Positions 1 through 11,700 of a stretch of 64,000 nt of DNA are shown piece after piece. Each line of letters starts with the position of its first letter. Positions within the stretch are counted from its first letter, which is position 1. A model generated the notes under the pieces. It did no database searches. It was not told the origin of the DNA and worked only from the letters and a program-made list of their open reading frames with translations. Both the position numbers and the translations under genes were made by a program. The stretch comes from Chiridota heheva (lineage: Eukaryota > Echinodermata > Holothuroidea > Apodida > Chiridotidae). The DNA lies in assembly GCA_020152595.1 (NCBI GenBank), contig JAIGNY010001237.1:284501-348500 (forward strand), in the 5' to 3' direction.

Positions 1-700
1 GAAGAATGCACGTAGGGAGGGCGCTATGCTAAAATAATTTTTGTTTGCCTCTTTGTTATAATTAGTTTAGTGTATTACTGTATCAGTGTCTTTATTTTAA
101 ACTTATAAATAGAGTACTGTCAAGAACTATTATGTATATTCATTACTTGCACTGTTAGTCAATGTTCTTTTAAAATGAATAAGTTTTGTCACCGTAGAAA
201 GTATTGTAGAATCAAAATACCAAACAAGACTTTTAGTAGGCCTTCTCATAGTAGTTACTCGCTGCTTGGTCGCTTGACTGTCTTGGCATATGAAAGCAAA
301 GTCCTTGTTGTACCTTCCGTGTGGGTTTTACGTGGAATGCATCCTGGGTTGTTTGCCACTCAATTGAAAAGAATGAGTGCTTAAACCTTAATCATATTTG
401 ATTTTTATCTAAAATTTACCACCAGAGAAGTGAACTGCCCTATCACAAATGGGAAAACAAACCTAGCTTTTAGTTTTAGTGCAATTGCATATGGATGAAT
501 TTATATTTGCATAGTAAAAACTGTCAAATTTCAGCTCATTTTCAACTTGTAGGCCTAAATCCAAATTTTTAATGTAAGTTGAAATTATAAACACTTACAT
601 GTAGGCCTATGCTATTAATTTGCTTCACAATTTATGAGACAAAGTGACCATATTTTAGATTTATTTGACTTCTAGCTCAACCCACACTCACTAAGTTGAG
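1..700. other. intergenic, no gene recognised
   Basis: AT-rich sequence with only short chance reading frames. No splice-flanked exon, RNA gene or clear repeat was recognised here. Confidence 0.5.
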
Positions 701-1046
701 GTTACCAAATCATACCCGAGTCCGCATACAGTAGCCTATATGCACTGCACCAGAGACACTCAAGCCACCAAAACTCAAGCCAATGTATTGACATTACAGT
801 CACCCCCCACCGTTCCCTGAACTCCAGCAAAAGTGTGGTCAGAACCAGAGACCTAGCCTACCTGACCGATGAACCTCGTAGAGGAACTTGCAAATCAACA
901 CGTTACTGAAGCCCGTTGTCTCGTCCTCAAGAGAGACTGCTGAAACACCTACCAATACCATCTTCCTAAAGTTTTCCACACCAACTCTCCCTTCCCACAT
1001 CACTGCTGGCTACCTGAGAATCCCAGTCACCACTTATATTTCTAAC
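700..1046 (+). mobile_element. 5' part of I/Jockey-group LINE (gag region)
   Basis: The last ~90 bases (957-1046) translate as a gag-like stretch containing LRIPVTTYISN. It continues in the same frame at 2257 with PLCCYKC once the hAT insertion at 1047-2256 is skipped. It is therefore the upstream half of the LINE that continues to about 6850. The 5' boundary is uncertain; similarity is only suggestive before about 900. Confidence 0.6.
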
Positions 1047-2256
1047 TAGGCTTGGGCGATATTGAACATAATGCAATATCGGTATATCGCCTGAAAAATA
1101 TCGATAATATCGAAATATCGATATGCAAATTATAGGACGTCATACGTAAGCTGTATGTACTGTTCTGGGCAAGGTAATCTCGTCTCGGCTCAAAAAATGT
1201 CAAGTAAAACTTTTTGTACAAATTAACAGAAATCACTGCAAAATATATACATATGATCTTCAAATAAACACCCATTATGTTTAAAAATGTTCTTTACATG
1301 GTTTCTATCTCAAAAGATCAATCACAGAAACTTTGAAAAAGTTTAGGTCTCTGCATATTCTTAAAAAAAAAAAAAATCTTGTGGAACTGGTATTAGGCCT
1401 ACACTGTATGCCTTACAAAAATCGGCTCCAATTCTTCTTAAAATTTTATAACTCACTTACTTCTTATAAAAGTTGTACTAAAGAGGCATTATTTTGGTAG
1501 CATTATATGGACTTCTAGAAATTCAGAAGTCCATATATGATGCATATCATTGAATTTCTGGTCTGCTTCTATCATCGCACGAGTGTTGTCACTAAGAAGA
1601 AACAGTGGTAGATGGTATGTGTGTACATAGTAAAGTACTGTGCAGTAGTGATACTGTGTGTGTATGTAGTTACTGCACTGTACATTATCTGATCGATCTG
1701 GCAAGACCAGTTTGTCACTTTTACTTTAGACTTTCTGAACGAACAAAATAGTGAGAAAAACCTCATAATTTTGTCAGTAATTTGTCAATTAATGACTGAT
1801 TTAAAAATTCAGATTCAGTATTCCTTTTGAGGAAACTTAACACGATGTTTGAGGATTCAACATCTTATGATTTTTGTTGTCTGAACATCGTAAGCCATCA
1901 AGTATAAAGTTGGAGTATTGCGCAATGCCTCTGTACTCCGCGAGTCAAGTGGTTTTTTGTTCATGGAAGGATTTTTGGGTAATTGTTATCACAATAGTAA
2001 TGTTTTAATAAAGTTTTATCATAACTGACTGCCTGGAACTTTGATATAAATGAAATTTATTAACTTTTTGTGGCTGCTTAATAAAAAATACTTGGATGTT
2101 TGATAGTCATGTTTAGTTTTGTAATAGTTCATGTATTGTGTATTATTGAAAAAACATAATATCGATATGTCGATACGACCTTGAACTCAATATCGGCCAT
2201 ATCGATATAGGTCAATATCGAAATATATTGAAATATCGATATATCGCCCAAGCCTA
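1047..2256 (+). mobile_element. non-autonomous hAT-like DNA transposon
   Basis: The ends form a terminal inverted repeat beginning TAGGCTTGGGCGATAT on both sides. The element is flanked by a perfect 8-bp direct repeat, tttctaac, at 1039-1046 and 2257-2264. An 8-bp target duplication is the hallmark of hAT elements. The 1.2-kb interior has no transposase-like frame, so it is non-autonomous. The subterminal regions are rich in ATCGATAT-like motifs. It interrupts a LINE gag frame. A second copy lies inverted at 7141-8345. Confidence 0.85.
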
Positions 2257-2476
2257 TTTCTAACCCCCTTTGTTGTTATAAGTGCCAAGCGCGCTGTGGC
2301 AACTGTGGAGCCCTGGACCATGACAGCACCTTCTGCGCCAGCAACCCACACTGCACCAATTGTGACGGTACTCATCCAGCTAACCATCCCTCCTTCTTAA
2401 AAGACTGCCCCACCTGGCTACAAGAAAAACAAATAACCAAACTAAAAACCCTTAATTCCAACATCACTTACCTGTA
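2257..2476 (+). pseudogene. LINE gag remnant with zinc knuckles
   Basis: The frame reads CGNCGALDHDSTFC (a C-x2-C-x4-H-x4-C knuckle), followed by a second, looser C-x2-C-x7-H-x6-C knuckle. Such knuckles bind the element RNA in ORF1 proteins. The first knuckle of the usual set looks shortened just after CYKCQ. The frame stops at 2474-2476; the sequence after the stop (ARKA) still resembles the ARK motif that usually follows in these gag proteins, so the stop is probably a mutation. Confidence 0.75.
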
Positions 2477-3000
2477 AGCCAGGAAAGCAATTTTTTGCTT
2501 CTCTCCACGCTAAACCATCCTACTTGAGCGCAGTCTCCTTTAACACCAATAATGCCCCCTCCTTTTCCCCCAACACAACTAAAACTAACTCACATACCCA
2601 AGCAGACCTCATCTGGCTCTTCTTACCCAGTCCTAAGCCCATCACCATTGCCAACAACCCAACGACACTCATTACCCAAACCACCTCCACCACCACCACT
2701 TCTCTCCCTAACCTTCCTTCTTCCTCTTAGACTCCCGCCGTCCCCTACCCCAAGACCCCAATGCCATCAAACTCAAGCCAACCTGGCTAACAATCATCCA
2801 ATCAACAAACAACAAACCAATCAACAAACAGCCCACACATATGACACGGAAGAGAACATAGATTGTTCGATTACCGACCATACTTCTCATCCAACTTTCA
2901 AACACAACTGTTTCCAAAGAAACGGACAGATCCAAAGAAAATATAAGCCAACTCAGACCCAACAGATCTTCCTCAAGATAACCCCCTGCCTCATTATGGC

Positions 3001-3780
3001 ATGCAACATTACCAATAACAATAAGATTTACAACATTAAACAATGGAACATCAGGAGCCTTAAGGCCAATTCTAAAGAAATTGACTTTTTAGGCCACCAC
3101 CTTTAACCCGGTCTTCTTCTGCCTACAAGAAACTTTCCTGAAAATCACAGCCCATTATTCCCTCAACAACTTTCCTTGCTATCACAAACATCAAGTGGAC
3201 GCCGACACGGCCTGTGGGGGCGTCTCCATTCTCCTTAAACACGATATCCCATACAGTCCTCTTCATGTGCACACCGACCTTCAGGCCATCTGTATGTCTA
3301 TCTCCCTCCACAAAATCTTCACTCTTTGCAATATCTATCTCCCTTCCCAACGCCAACCAGCCTTAAGAACCTCATCTCTCAGCTCTCCTCCCCCTTCATC
3401 CTTCTTTGTGACTTCAACGCCCACAACCCTCTGTGGGGCTCTATTACTACCACCCCCAGAGGCAAGCTCATCGAAAACACTCTTCGGCAGCACAGCCTCT
3501 CCTTGCTCAACACTAACTCCCTGACCTACAGTACCTTCACCCTGCCACAGGCTCTCTTACCTGTATTGACCTGTCTATCTGTTCCCCCAACCTCCTTAAT
3601 TTTAGCTGGAGAGTCTCTGCTGATTTCTGTGGTAGTGACCATTACCCTCTTCTTATACACTCCAACCTTCAAACCCCCACTGACCACACCCCCAATTGAA
3701 ACCTCGAGAAGGCTGACTGGCCCCTTTTTGAAACCCTCTGTGACTCACACCTCTCCCCCACCTCCCCGAGAGTGAGGGTT
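3001..3780 (+). pseudogene. LINE APE-type endonuclease remnant
   Basis: Broken frames show the order expected of the endonuclease: QWNIRSL near 3040, LQETF near 3125, GGVSILLK near 3216 and LLCDFNAHNPLWG near 3400 (the GDFNAHH motif with the first Gly lost). This domain nicks target DNA to prime reverse transcription. At least two frame changes separate the motifs. Confidence 0.8.
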
Positions 3781-4199
3781 CCATGTCAAACTTCAGTAAT
3801 ATCCTTATCAACATCGCCACCTGCTCAATTCCCAAAACTTCCAAACCCCTAATCACCCCCTAACCCCTGATTCTCCGATGACTGCAAAACCGCCATCAAG
3901 AACAGGAAAAGGGCCCTTAGAAACTTAAAAACTAATCCGACCACCCACAACCTCAAGCTCTTTCGCATCAGTCGTGCCAAGGCCAGGCGCACTATCAAGG
4001 ACAGTAAAACCAACACTTGGAACAACTTCATCTCTTCTCTCACCACCATCACCCCCACTAAGAAGATTTAGAGAATGGTTAACAGCTTCCATGGCAGGGT
4101 GGTCAAGTCTCCCATCTCTCCTGGAATGGTGACCTTCTCACCGTGAAAAAGGACATCGTTAACCACCTTACAGCCTCTTTCAGCAACATCTCCTCCTCT

Positions 4200-5460
4200 G
4201 CCAACTACTTCAATTTTTGAAAACCAAAAAAGCTTGCGATGAAGCCCGGAGTATCCCCTTTCCCTGCGAGAGCTACAACACCCCTCTCACCCTTTCTGAA
4301 TTAAACCAAGACATCCACGATGTTGGATGCACCTCCAAGGGCCCAGATAACATCCCCTACCAGTTCCTGAAACACCTCCCCAACTAGATCACCACTACCC
4401 TACTCACCATCCTCAACCACATTTGGTCCTCACTCTCCTTTCCCCCTATCTGGAGGACAGCTATTGTCACTCCGTCCTTAATCTGGGGAAGGACAGCACC
4501 GATCCATCCAGCTACCGCTCCATCGCCCTTACCTGCTGTCTCTGTAAAATTATGGAAAGGATCATTAATCAGAGACTAAACTGGTTCCTTGGACCAACAG
4601 AATTCTCTACTCTCACCAAAGCAGCTTCCGCCAATGTCGCATTACCCTAGACCAGTTAATTACGCTCGACAACGCTATCCGGGTATCCTTTGCGAAAAAG
4701 GAACACCTCATCGCATTTTTTTTTGACTTGAGAAAGCTTTCGTCACTACTTGGAAATACGGCATTATCCGCAAACTTTACATCATTGGCTTCAGAGGCCA
4801 TCTCCCCATCTTTATTCAAAACTTCCTCTCACCCAGGCAGTTCCAAGTTCGTATTGGCCACACCCTCTCCAACCCCTACCCCCAAGAAGAAGGCGTCCCC
4901 CAAGGCAGCATCCTCTCTCCCACTCTTTTCAACCTGGGCATTAATGACATTGCGGACAACCTTGGCCCCAACATCAAACGTACCCGCTACGTGGACGACT
5001 TCACCATCCTCTTGTCGAAAATTAATTAATTCAGCCTCAACCAGCTGCAAGTCTGGTGCAACAATAACGGTTTTAAATTCTCCGAAGACAAGACAGTCTG
5101 CATGCACTTCTGTCATTTCAACAATCTCCACCCCAACCTGAACCTCATGCTCAATGGCAATCGCATCCCTAAAGTTGAACACACAGAGTTCCTGGGTTTA
5201 ACTCTAGACCCCAAGCTCTCCTATAGCAACACATCACCAGCCTGAAACCAAAATGTAACAGCTCCCTCAACATTCTCCGCTTTCTCTCTAACACTACTTG
5301 GGGTGCGAATCATCATGCTCTCCTCAAAATCTTCAGGCTCACCATTTGTGCCAAGCTTGACTACGGCAATATTTTCTACTGTGCTGCCCACAACTCATAC
5401 CTCAACCACATGAACACCATCCAAAATGAAGCCCTCAAGCTTTGTCTGGGTGCCTACAGG
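4200..5460 (+). pseudogene. LINE reverse transcriptase remnant
   Basis: The recognisable reverse transcriptase blocks include SSYRSIAL near 4510, EGVPQGSILSPTLFN near 4890 and the catalytic YVDDF at about 4988-5002. A thumb-like region (VPKVEHTEFLGLTLD-type) follows near 5170. The frame shifts several times between the blocks, so no intact enzyme can be made from this copy. Confidence 0.85.
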
Positions 5461-5839
5461 ACCTCCCCAATCACCAGCCTTCATGTCGAAGCCAACGAAC
5501 CCCCCTTCTTGCTAAGGTGTAGAAAGCTTAGCCTCTCCTATGCTTTTAAACGCCTCACCAACACCCAAAACCCTGTTTACAACCTCATTAGGTACCCCAA
5601 TTTCTCCACCCTCTTTGATAGGACTAAAACCCTATTCCTCTCCCTTCAGCTTATTATTAAATCAGACCGCCATCTCGGCATCGACCCGCCACTCTCGGCA
5701 CCTCCTGGCCCTCTTTTCTTCCTTGGGCCACCCCCCTCCCTTCTATCCACCTGGGCCTCTCCACTCATTACAAAACCCAAACCCGCCCTAACCTCTTCAT
5801 CAATCTCCACATCCAAGTCAAAGACCAACTCTCAAACTA

Positions 5840-6250
5840 CACCTCTATCTATACTGATGGCTCCAAGGAAGGCAACAAGACAGCTTCTGCTGCCGTCATC
5901 CAAGACATCATCCTCAATAGCAGACTTTCCGACTACTCGTCCATCTTTTCAGCCGAGGCAAAGGCCATCCTTCTAGCCCTCAACTTTATTGAGTACTCTC
6001 CGCTCAGCCACTTTGCCATTTTCTCCGATTGCAAAGCTGTTCTTACTTCTTTACTCTATCTTAAATGGGATAACTTCACATTCCACCTCCTCCTCCGGAA
6101 ACTCTTTTCGCCCACACTCTGCAGCAAAAGTATTCTTTTCTTCTGGATACCCAGCCATGTTGGCATTCCGGGCAATGACAGGGCTGATGCAGCCGCCAAG
6201 CTTGCCCTCAACCTCCCCCCTACCCCTTTTCCTAAAACCTTTTCTGACAT
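5840..6250 (+). pseudogene. LINE RNase H domain remnant
   Basis: The motifs IYTDGSKEG (first catalytic Asp), FSAEAKAILLAL (Glu), FSDCKAVL (second Asp) and WIPSHVGIPGNDRAD (His and last Asp) appear in order. These are the four acidic positions of RNase H1. The domain is split by one frame change near 5970. Its presence downstream of the reverse transcriptase places the element in the I group. Confidence 0.85.
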
Positions 6251-6850
6251 CAAACTGCTTATCACTTCCCTTGTTCGTGACCGCTGGCAAACCTCATGGA
6301 ACTCCCAAATTGATAACAAACTCCACGTCATCCAGCCCACCATTCCGATCAAACCCACCATCAACAACCTCTCTCATATCGACAACGTTCATATTACCCG
6401 TCTTAGAATAGGTAACATCCACCTCACTCACTACCACCTCCTTATTGGCTCCCCCCAACCCCTCTGAAACAATTGCCATTGCACCCTCACAGTCCATCAT
6501 GTTATCCTTACTTGCCCCTGTACAACCTTCCCAGAGCTTCTCTCGCTCCCCACAACTCAATTGCTGAGTTCTTCCAGAAAAACCCTCCGGTTAAAATTAT
6601 CTCCTTCCTTCATCATGCTTCCCTCTACAACCATATTTAGTTCTCCTCTTCCACCCCCTCTCTCTACTTTTTTTTTTCTTCACCCATGCACCTCCTCTCT
6701 CGATCCCAATTTTCTAACTTTTTGTTCTTGTATTTCTCTCATTCTCCCCGTTTCCTTTCCTTCCAAAGAATTCCTTCTAGAATGATCTGACCTCTCAGGC
6801 ACAATTTGACCCTTGTTGTGATGGTGCCTTTAAGCCTTCATCAAACAAAC

Positions 6851-7130
6851 CTATATGCCTGTAGTAATTTTCTCTTTAAAATGCATCTCCATCATTTGTG
6901 CAGTTTTGCTCTTGTACATTAATGGACAAATCACTCTCTCCACTTTTTTTTTTCTTTTTCACCCCTACACTTCCTTTCTCGGTCCCAGCTTTCTGGCTTT
7001 TAGTCCCCGTGTTTCTCTCAATCTTCCTTTCTTCCTACCTCTGGAATGATCTAACCACTCAGGCACAATTTGACCCTCGCTGTCATGGTGCCGTTAAGCC
7101 TTCATCAAACAAACGAACAAACAAATCACG
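6851..7130 (+). mobile_element. truncated LINE 3' end (I-group family)
   Basis: From about 6930 this repeats the 3' end of the preceding LINE: a CTCTCTCCACTTT start, the pyrimidine-rich tract, CTCAGGCACAATTTGACC, a GGTGCCGTTAAGCC motif and a CAAA-rich tail ending near 7130. It is heavily 5'-truncated. The first ~80 bases have no clear identity. Confidence 0.75.
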
Positions 7131-7140
7131 GACAAAAATG

Positions 7141-8345
7141 TGAGGTTTTTCTCATTATTTTGTTGGTTCAGAAAGTCAAAAAGTTATAGATTTGCCTTGC
7201 CAGATTGATCAGACACTGTACACTGTAAATACACATGCACACACAGTATGTTACATGTAACTACCATACTACTGTGTACACAAAACAAGTGATGTAGTAA
7301 ATGAACCTAATTTTGCACTATCCCCAATTTCGTGCATCCATTACTTCACCAACTTCAAAAAATTGGTTTTAAAATCTAACATTCTTAGTGAAAATATGTC
7401 TCAAATTTTATAGATTCATATATTTCCCTTCCATTTTGTGTTTATGAGTAGTATGTTTTTCAAAATCCAACCTTTTTTGTTGGTGATGGAGCACCCTTTT
7501 TACTGGTACACCTGCTGTGTTTTTACATACAGTATGTTTATCATAAGATGCACAAATTAGGGATTACTTGTGGCATCAACAGGGCAAGCGAAACTTCTGT
7601 ATTTCCAGGATAATAACTACTCAATATAAATAGCAAATTTAAAGAATTAATCACTGGTGTAGAGAAGAGGAATTTCTCTTTTCTGTATGAACTTGGGAAA
7701 TAATACTTTTGTAACATTTTCTTAAAGCACTTTGAAACAGAATAAGTCCTTTAAGTGCAGGAAATTAGTTATCACCTTCCTACCACCAAATTTCTTCTGA
7801 GTGACAACACTCGTGCGAACATTGGAGCAGACTAGAGATTCGATATTCTGTTTTATAAATGAACTTCTGAATGCCTACAAGTCCATAAAATACTACCAAA
7901 ATAATGCCTTTTCATTAGGAAATATATGAGAAGTAAGTGAGATATGAAATTTGAAGTAGAATTGGAGCCGACTTTTGTTAGGCATACAGCATTGTCTTAG
8001 TACCAGTTCCACAACAAATGTTTTTTTTAAGATTTTATCCTGAGGCCTAAAACATTTTCAATGTTTCTGTGTTTAATCTTTTGTGAGACTAGAAACATGT
8101 AAAGAACATGTTTTTGAGCATAATAGGTATTTATTTGAAGATTTATGTATATATTTTGCGGTGATTTCTGATAATTTGTACAAAAATATTTACTTGACTT
8201 TTTTGTGCTGAGACGAGATAACCTTGCACACAACAGTGAATATAATATGACTTACAAATGACGTCATATAATTTGCATATCGATGTTTCAATATTTTCCA
8301 GGCAATATATTGATATTTCATAATGATCAATATCGCCCAAGCTTA
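7141..8345 (-). mobile_element. second hAT-like copy, inverted
   Basis: Read on the minus strand it matches the hAT-like element at 1047-2256: the terminal motif CTTGGGCGATAT lies at the right end (8331-8345). The left part (7141-7230, GAGGTTTTTCTCATTATTTT) is the complement of 1690-1766. The left terminal repeat is missing, so this copy is truncated where it meets the LINE tail. Confidence 0.75.
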
Positions 8346-8712
8346 GTCATGAAACTCCTAAAAATTGCACAATATTTTCCTGAACAATCCATTCCCTGTA
8401 ATAAAAATTCAAAGAATTTCATTTTTTATTACCAAAATCAAGTTGAATCACAGTATTTACATATAATCATCAACAAATGTGAAGTTTTGGGTAAAAATGG
8501 CCATCCAACAATATGTTGACCATTATTTAGTCATTTATTAATATCTCAATGAATTTGATGGAGACTACAAAAGAAAAATATGAAAAAACGTGTTTTAAGA
8601 CTTAACATAGCTTTCAAAAGTGCTTCAAATTTGCCCAGATTTTGCACCTACACGTAAGTAAGGAGAGGATTTTTGCAGGGAATGGATTGTTAAGGAATTT
8701 ATCTTGCCATTT
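8346..8712. mobile_element. MITE with ~55-bp inverted repeats
   Basis: The left end (TCATGAAACTCCTA and AACAATCCATTCCCTG) is the imperfect inverted complement of the right end (AGGGAATGGATTGTT and CGAGTTTCATGACC). The element is about 365 bp with no coding sequence. It abuts the hAT copy ending at 8345. No target duplication could be fixed, so the superfamily is open. Confidence 0.65.
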
Positions 8713-9835
8713 CTACGAGTTTCATGACCAGGGGTGCAAATGTTATTAAATAAGAATCAAAATTCAACCAAATTTGAGTTTTTTCTATGCAGCCTACACA
8801 ATAATGACCCATATGGTTACCATTTCAAGTGCAGCCTTGGACCTAGTAAAAGTTTGTCATCTCCACGTCAAAGAGTGTACCCCATGATTTTTGAAAATAT
8901 GTATGATCACATCACAGTAATTCTAATGTATTTTTTTTCTCTCATAAATCTGAGAGAAAAGTACGCCAAAGCTTGTCACACTGGTTAACAATGTCAATAG
9001 GCAACCTACTAAATGGCAGCCATAGGGGTCATAGTATTAAGCTGCATAGGAAAATGTGGTGGTCGGCACAACAATCAGCCAACCTTCAAACAACTTTGGC
9101 TCTACATGGTTCCTACATAATCCATGTAGGCACAACATGATTGTGCTACCAGGGCAAGTACTAGACAAGTACCAAGCTACCAACTCATTAGCAAGTACGA
9201 TTTTTCCAAGAAATGCCCTAAAAATAAGTCATATTTTTCTTTCCTACAAACCACAAATTTCATGGGTTCCTTCATTTTCAACTTTTAATCTGGTCTCCCT
9301 CGTGCAAAAGGCTAAACAACAGAAGGAAGAATAGCACACTATCTTTATGGATTTTTCAACCCTGAAGGAAAGGTGGCAACGTTTAGTCTGTAGTTATATA
9401 TCAGGCAAGAGATATAGAACCGGAAGAATGAGGTGTTTGTTTGTGACGTGTCACACAGACCTGGTCACAACGATATCAATCAGTTCGGATAAAAGAAATT
9501 GTAACAAATCTGACAAGACGTTCATGTGGAAACGGAAGTTAAGTTAGCCAGCCTACTGTGCAACATTAACAATATTACTGCAGTCGGTCTGGCAAATAAA
9601 TTGTCAGTGTGAAAAGCAAATTAAAACAGCCAAAGAATTACAGTATAATCCTAACTTTCCGGACATTTGAAGAAAAATATAATCCTACTTTCTGGAGTGT
9701 AACATTTTTAGAGCAATACTTATGATGTGTATTATTTTACAAACACTCTGGAGTGTAACATTTTTAGAACAATACTTATGACGTGTATCATTTTATAAAC
9801 ATTCTGGAGTGTATGATCTTTATCAAAGTCATTCT
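8713..9835. other. intergenic with a 56-bp tandem repeat
   Basis: No gene is recognised. At 9690-9818 a ~56-bp unit beginning CTGGAGTGTAAC occurs about 2.3 times (starts near 9692, 9748 and 9804). The frame at 9347-9547 shows no known domain. Confidence 0.5.
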
Positions 9836-11175
9836 GATGTGTGTACTTTTGTGTATGATGTTGTCATCATCATCATCCCTCAGCTGCGGAGCAGGCAACT
9901 ACAAGATTTCTTCATGCACAGCGATCTTTGGCAAGTGTGGCTATCTGTTCTGCTTGGATGTCTTTATCATACCCTAACATACGTTGAATGTAGTTAACAT
10001 AAGAGGTGTGTGGACATCCTGGTCTTCTTTTGCTATGAGTTGGAATGTAGAGAGCATATCTTCTAGCAGGCTCCTCCTCTGAGAGACGAAGGATGTGTCC
10101 CAAGATTCTCTCTTCAAGGAGGTCTTTGTCACTTGTTGGTGGAGTACCATCTCTTTTCTTCACCTTGACACTGGTTTTGTTGTCTTTGCTAGAGAGGCCA
10201 TTGATGATTCTCCATGTTGTGGTGTAGTCTATAGTCAAGTCTAAGATCTTCCATCTGCTTGTTTAACATAGCAGATTCATCTGTTTTGTATGACTTATTT
10301 CAGTTGCTGTTCAACTTCTTCCATTTTTCTCTACAACCATATTTATTTCTCCTCTTCCACCCCCTCTCTACTTTGTTTTTGTTTCAGCCATGCACCTCCC
10401 CTCTCAATCACAGCTTTCTAACTTTTTGTTCTTGAATTTCTCTCATTCTCCCCCTGTTTCCTTTCCTTCCTACCTCTAGAATGATGTGACCTCTCAGGCA
10501 CAATTTGACCTTCGTTGTCGTGGTGCCGTTAAGCCCTCATCAAACAAACAAACTTGACTGTTTTGATTTAGAGATCAGATATCTTCTTTTGGCCTCGTCC
10601 CTCTCCATCTTTAGCTGCGTGGTTGTGTCTGTCACCCAGCTTGACATGCCACATGATCTGTGTTTACCAACTACTTTTTCTGCTACTTCTGCAACAGTAA
10701 TTGAGAACTGATCGTATCTCTGTGTTATTGAAGTAGATGTATCATTACACCGGAAGGCTTTGAGTATGTTTGACATTTCAAGCTGGAACTGTTCTCTTTT
10801 AGGAGCATCTTGAAGCTTCTTCCAGTCAAATGATGGTCTGTTGCAGGGTTTCCCTTTGGTAGTTCTTAGGCTGCAGACGAGCAAGTTGCTGACAATCCGG
10901 TGATCAGAGTCGAATTCCACTGAATTGTAGGCTCTACAGTTCCTTAGGGAGTTAAATTATTTGCTGTATACTAAGATGTGGTCCAGCTGATGTGTCGACA
11001 GTGCTGGATGCATTAATGTCCATTGCTGGTTTTTTGGTTGACGAAAGCTCATTTGCACTGGACGAAGTTTGTCACCGTCACAAAATAAATTAGTGAAAAT
11101 GTTTGGTCCTAAATGTGGCCTCATATTTGTAGTTATGCTGTTGAACAGGCTACAGTTGTTTGGCTGGCCAAGCAT
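9836..11175 (-). mobile_element. RTE-like LINE remnant, interrupted
   Basis: Minus-strand frames give the end of an endonuclease domain (HQLDHILVYS near 10960, FDSDHRIV near 10910), a linker region, and a C-terminal segment with RRPGCPHTSYVNYIQ ending in NLVVACSAAEG and a stop near 9880. The reverse transcriptase core is deleted. A plus-strand I-group LINE tail (10312-10553) splits the remnant. The clade assignment is tentative. Confidence 0.65.
10312..10553 (+). mobile_element. truncated I-group LINE 3' end
   Basis: This copy has the same 3' sequence as 6600-6850 (TCTACAACCATATTTA, the CTCAGGCACAATTTGACC motif, GGTGCCGTTAAGCC, CAAACAAAC tail). It is inserted in the opposite orientation inside the RTE-like remnant. 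Confidence 0.8.
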
Positions 11176-11651
11176 CTAGGACACAGGTTTTTAATTTTTT
11201 TTTTTAAGGGCCATCAATTCACAACAGCCTCAGGCCGTAGGCTAATTGCGTGGCAGAACCAGCGTCACATGACAAACAAACCGAGAGGCCGCGCGATAAG
11301 AAAGATGTATGCCAGATGTCGGTGGTTCTCTTATCCACCTTCCTTTGACAAGCCGCAAGTCTGCCCATTTTATAGCGGAAGTAAATATAACATTTTGCTA
11401 GATAAGTAAGCCACAATGTTATATTGCGCAGATCTGCTTAGGAAAACCTCAAATAAACAAGTATTTTGGAATTTTTTCCCACTACGACTATTGTTCGCGG
11501 GCCAGAGTGGATTATCTGGTGGGCCAGATTTGGCCCGCTGGCCGCCTATTAAGAATCGTCGGTCTAGGACCTTTAGCAGATTAATTGTGTATGCACACTA
11601 GCAGCCATAATTCATTCAACTTACCACTGATGCTTTTTACTCTTTTTACAG
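11176..11651. other. possible 5' region of the IF1 gene
   Basis: No secure exon is seen. A frame from ATG 11306 to a donor-like AA|GTAAGC at 11409-11411 would join in phase to the IF1 exon at 11652, but its peptide is only weakly like a mitochondrial presequence. CpG is locally a little higher around 11230-11300. The true first exon of IF1 may lie here or further upstream. Confidence 0.25.
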
Positions 11652-11700
11652 CATTGAGATCCGTAATTATGCAGGGGAAGCAGGCAGTGGAGCAGGCAGG
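11652..11700 (+). CDS. ATP5IF1: ATPase inhibitor IF1, exon before the core (partial gene)
   Basis: The exon is bounded by a strong acceptor (tttttacag, AG at 11650-11651) and the donor GTAAGA. It encodes IEIRNYAGEAGSGAGR after one base of a split codon and ends in phase 0, exactly matching the next exon. The Gly/Ala/Ser-rich stretch corresponds to the segment between the mitochondrial presequence and the inhibitory region of IF1. The upstream exon that would supply the start codon and targeting peptide was not securely found. Confidence 0.7.

Larger units (their letters stand above)
2257..6850 (+). mobile_element. I/Jockey-group non-LTR retrotransposon, decayed
   Basis: One element carries, in order, CCHC zinc knuckles, an APE-type endonuclease, a reverse transcriptase with a YVDD box and an RNase H domain. 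It ends in a pyrimidine-rich 3' region and a short CAAA-type tail near 6850. A C-terminal RNase H after the reverse transcriptase is typical of the I group of LINEs. Frameshifts and stops break every domain, so it is dead. Its 3' end recurs at 6930, 10312, 13640, 24211 (minus) and 63870 (minus), so the family was once active in this genome. Confidence 0.9.

Noticed and set aside
3195..6411. Separate host genes from the many plus-strand frames
   Set aside because: All are out-of-frame pieces of one decayed LINE with endonuclease, reverse transcriptase and RNase H motifs in order.
11306..11410. First coding exon of IF1 (MYARCRWFSYPP...)
   Set aside because: Phase and donor would fit, but the peptide is not a convincing mitochondrial presequence and no promoter or start context supports it; kept only as a weak possibility.
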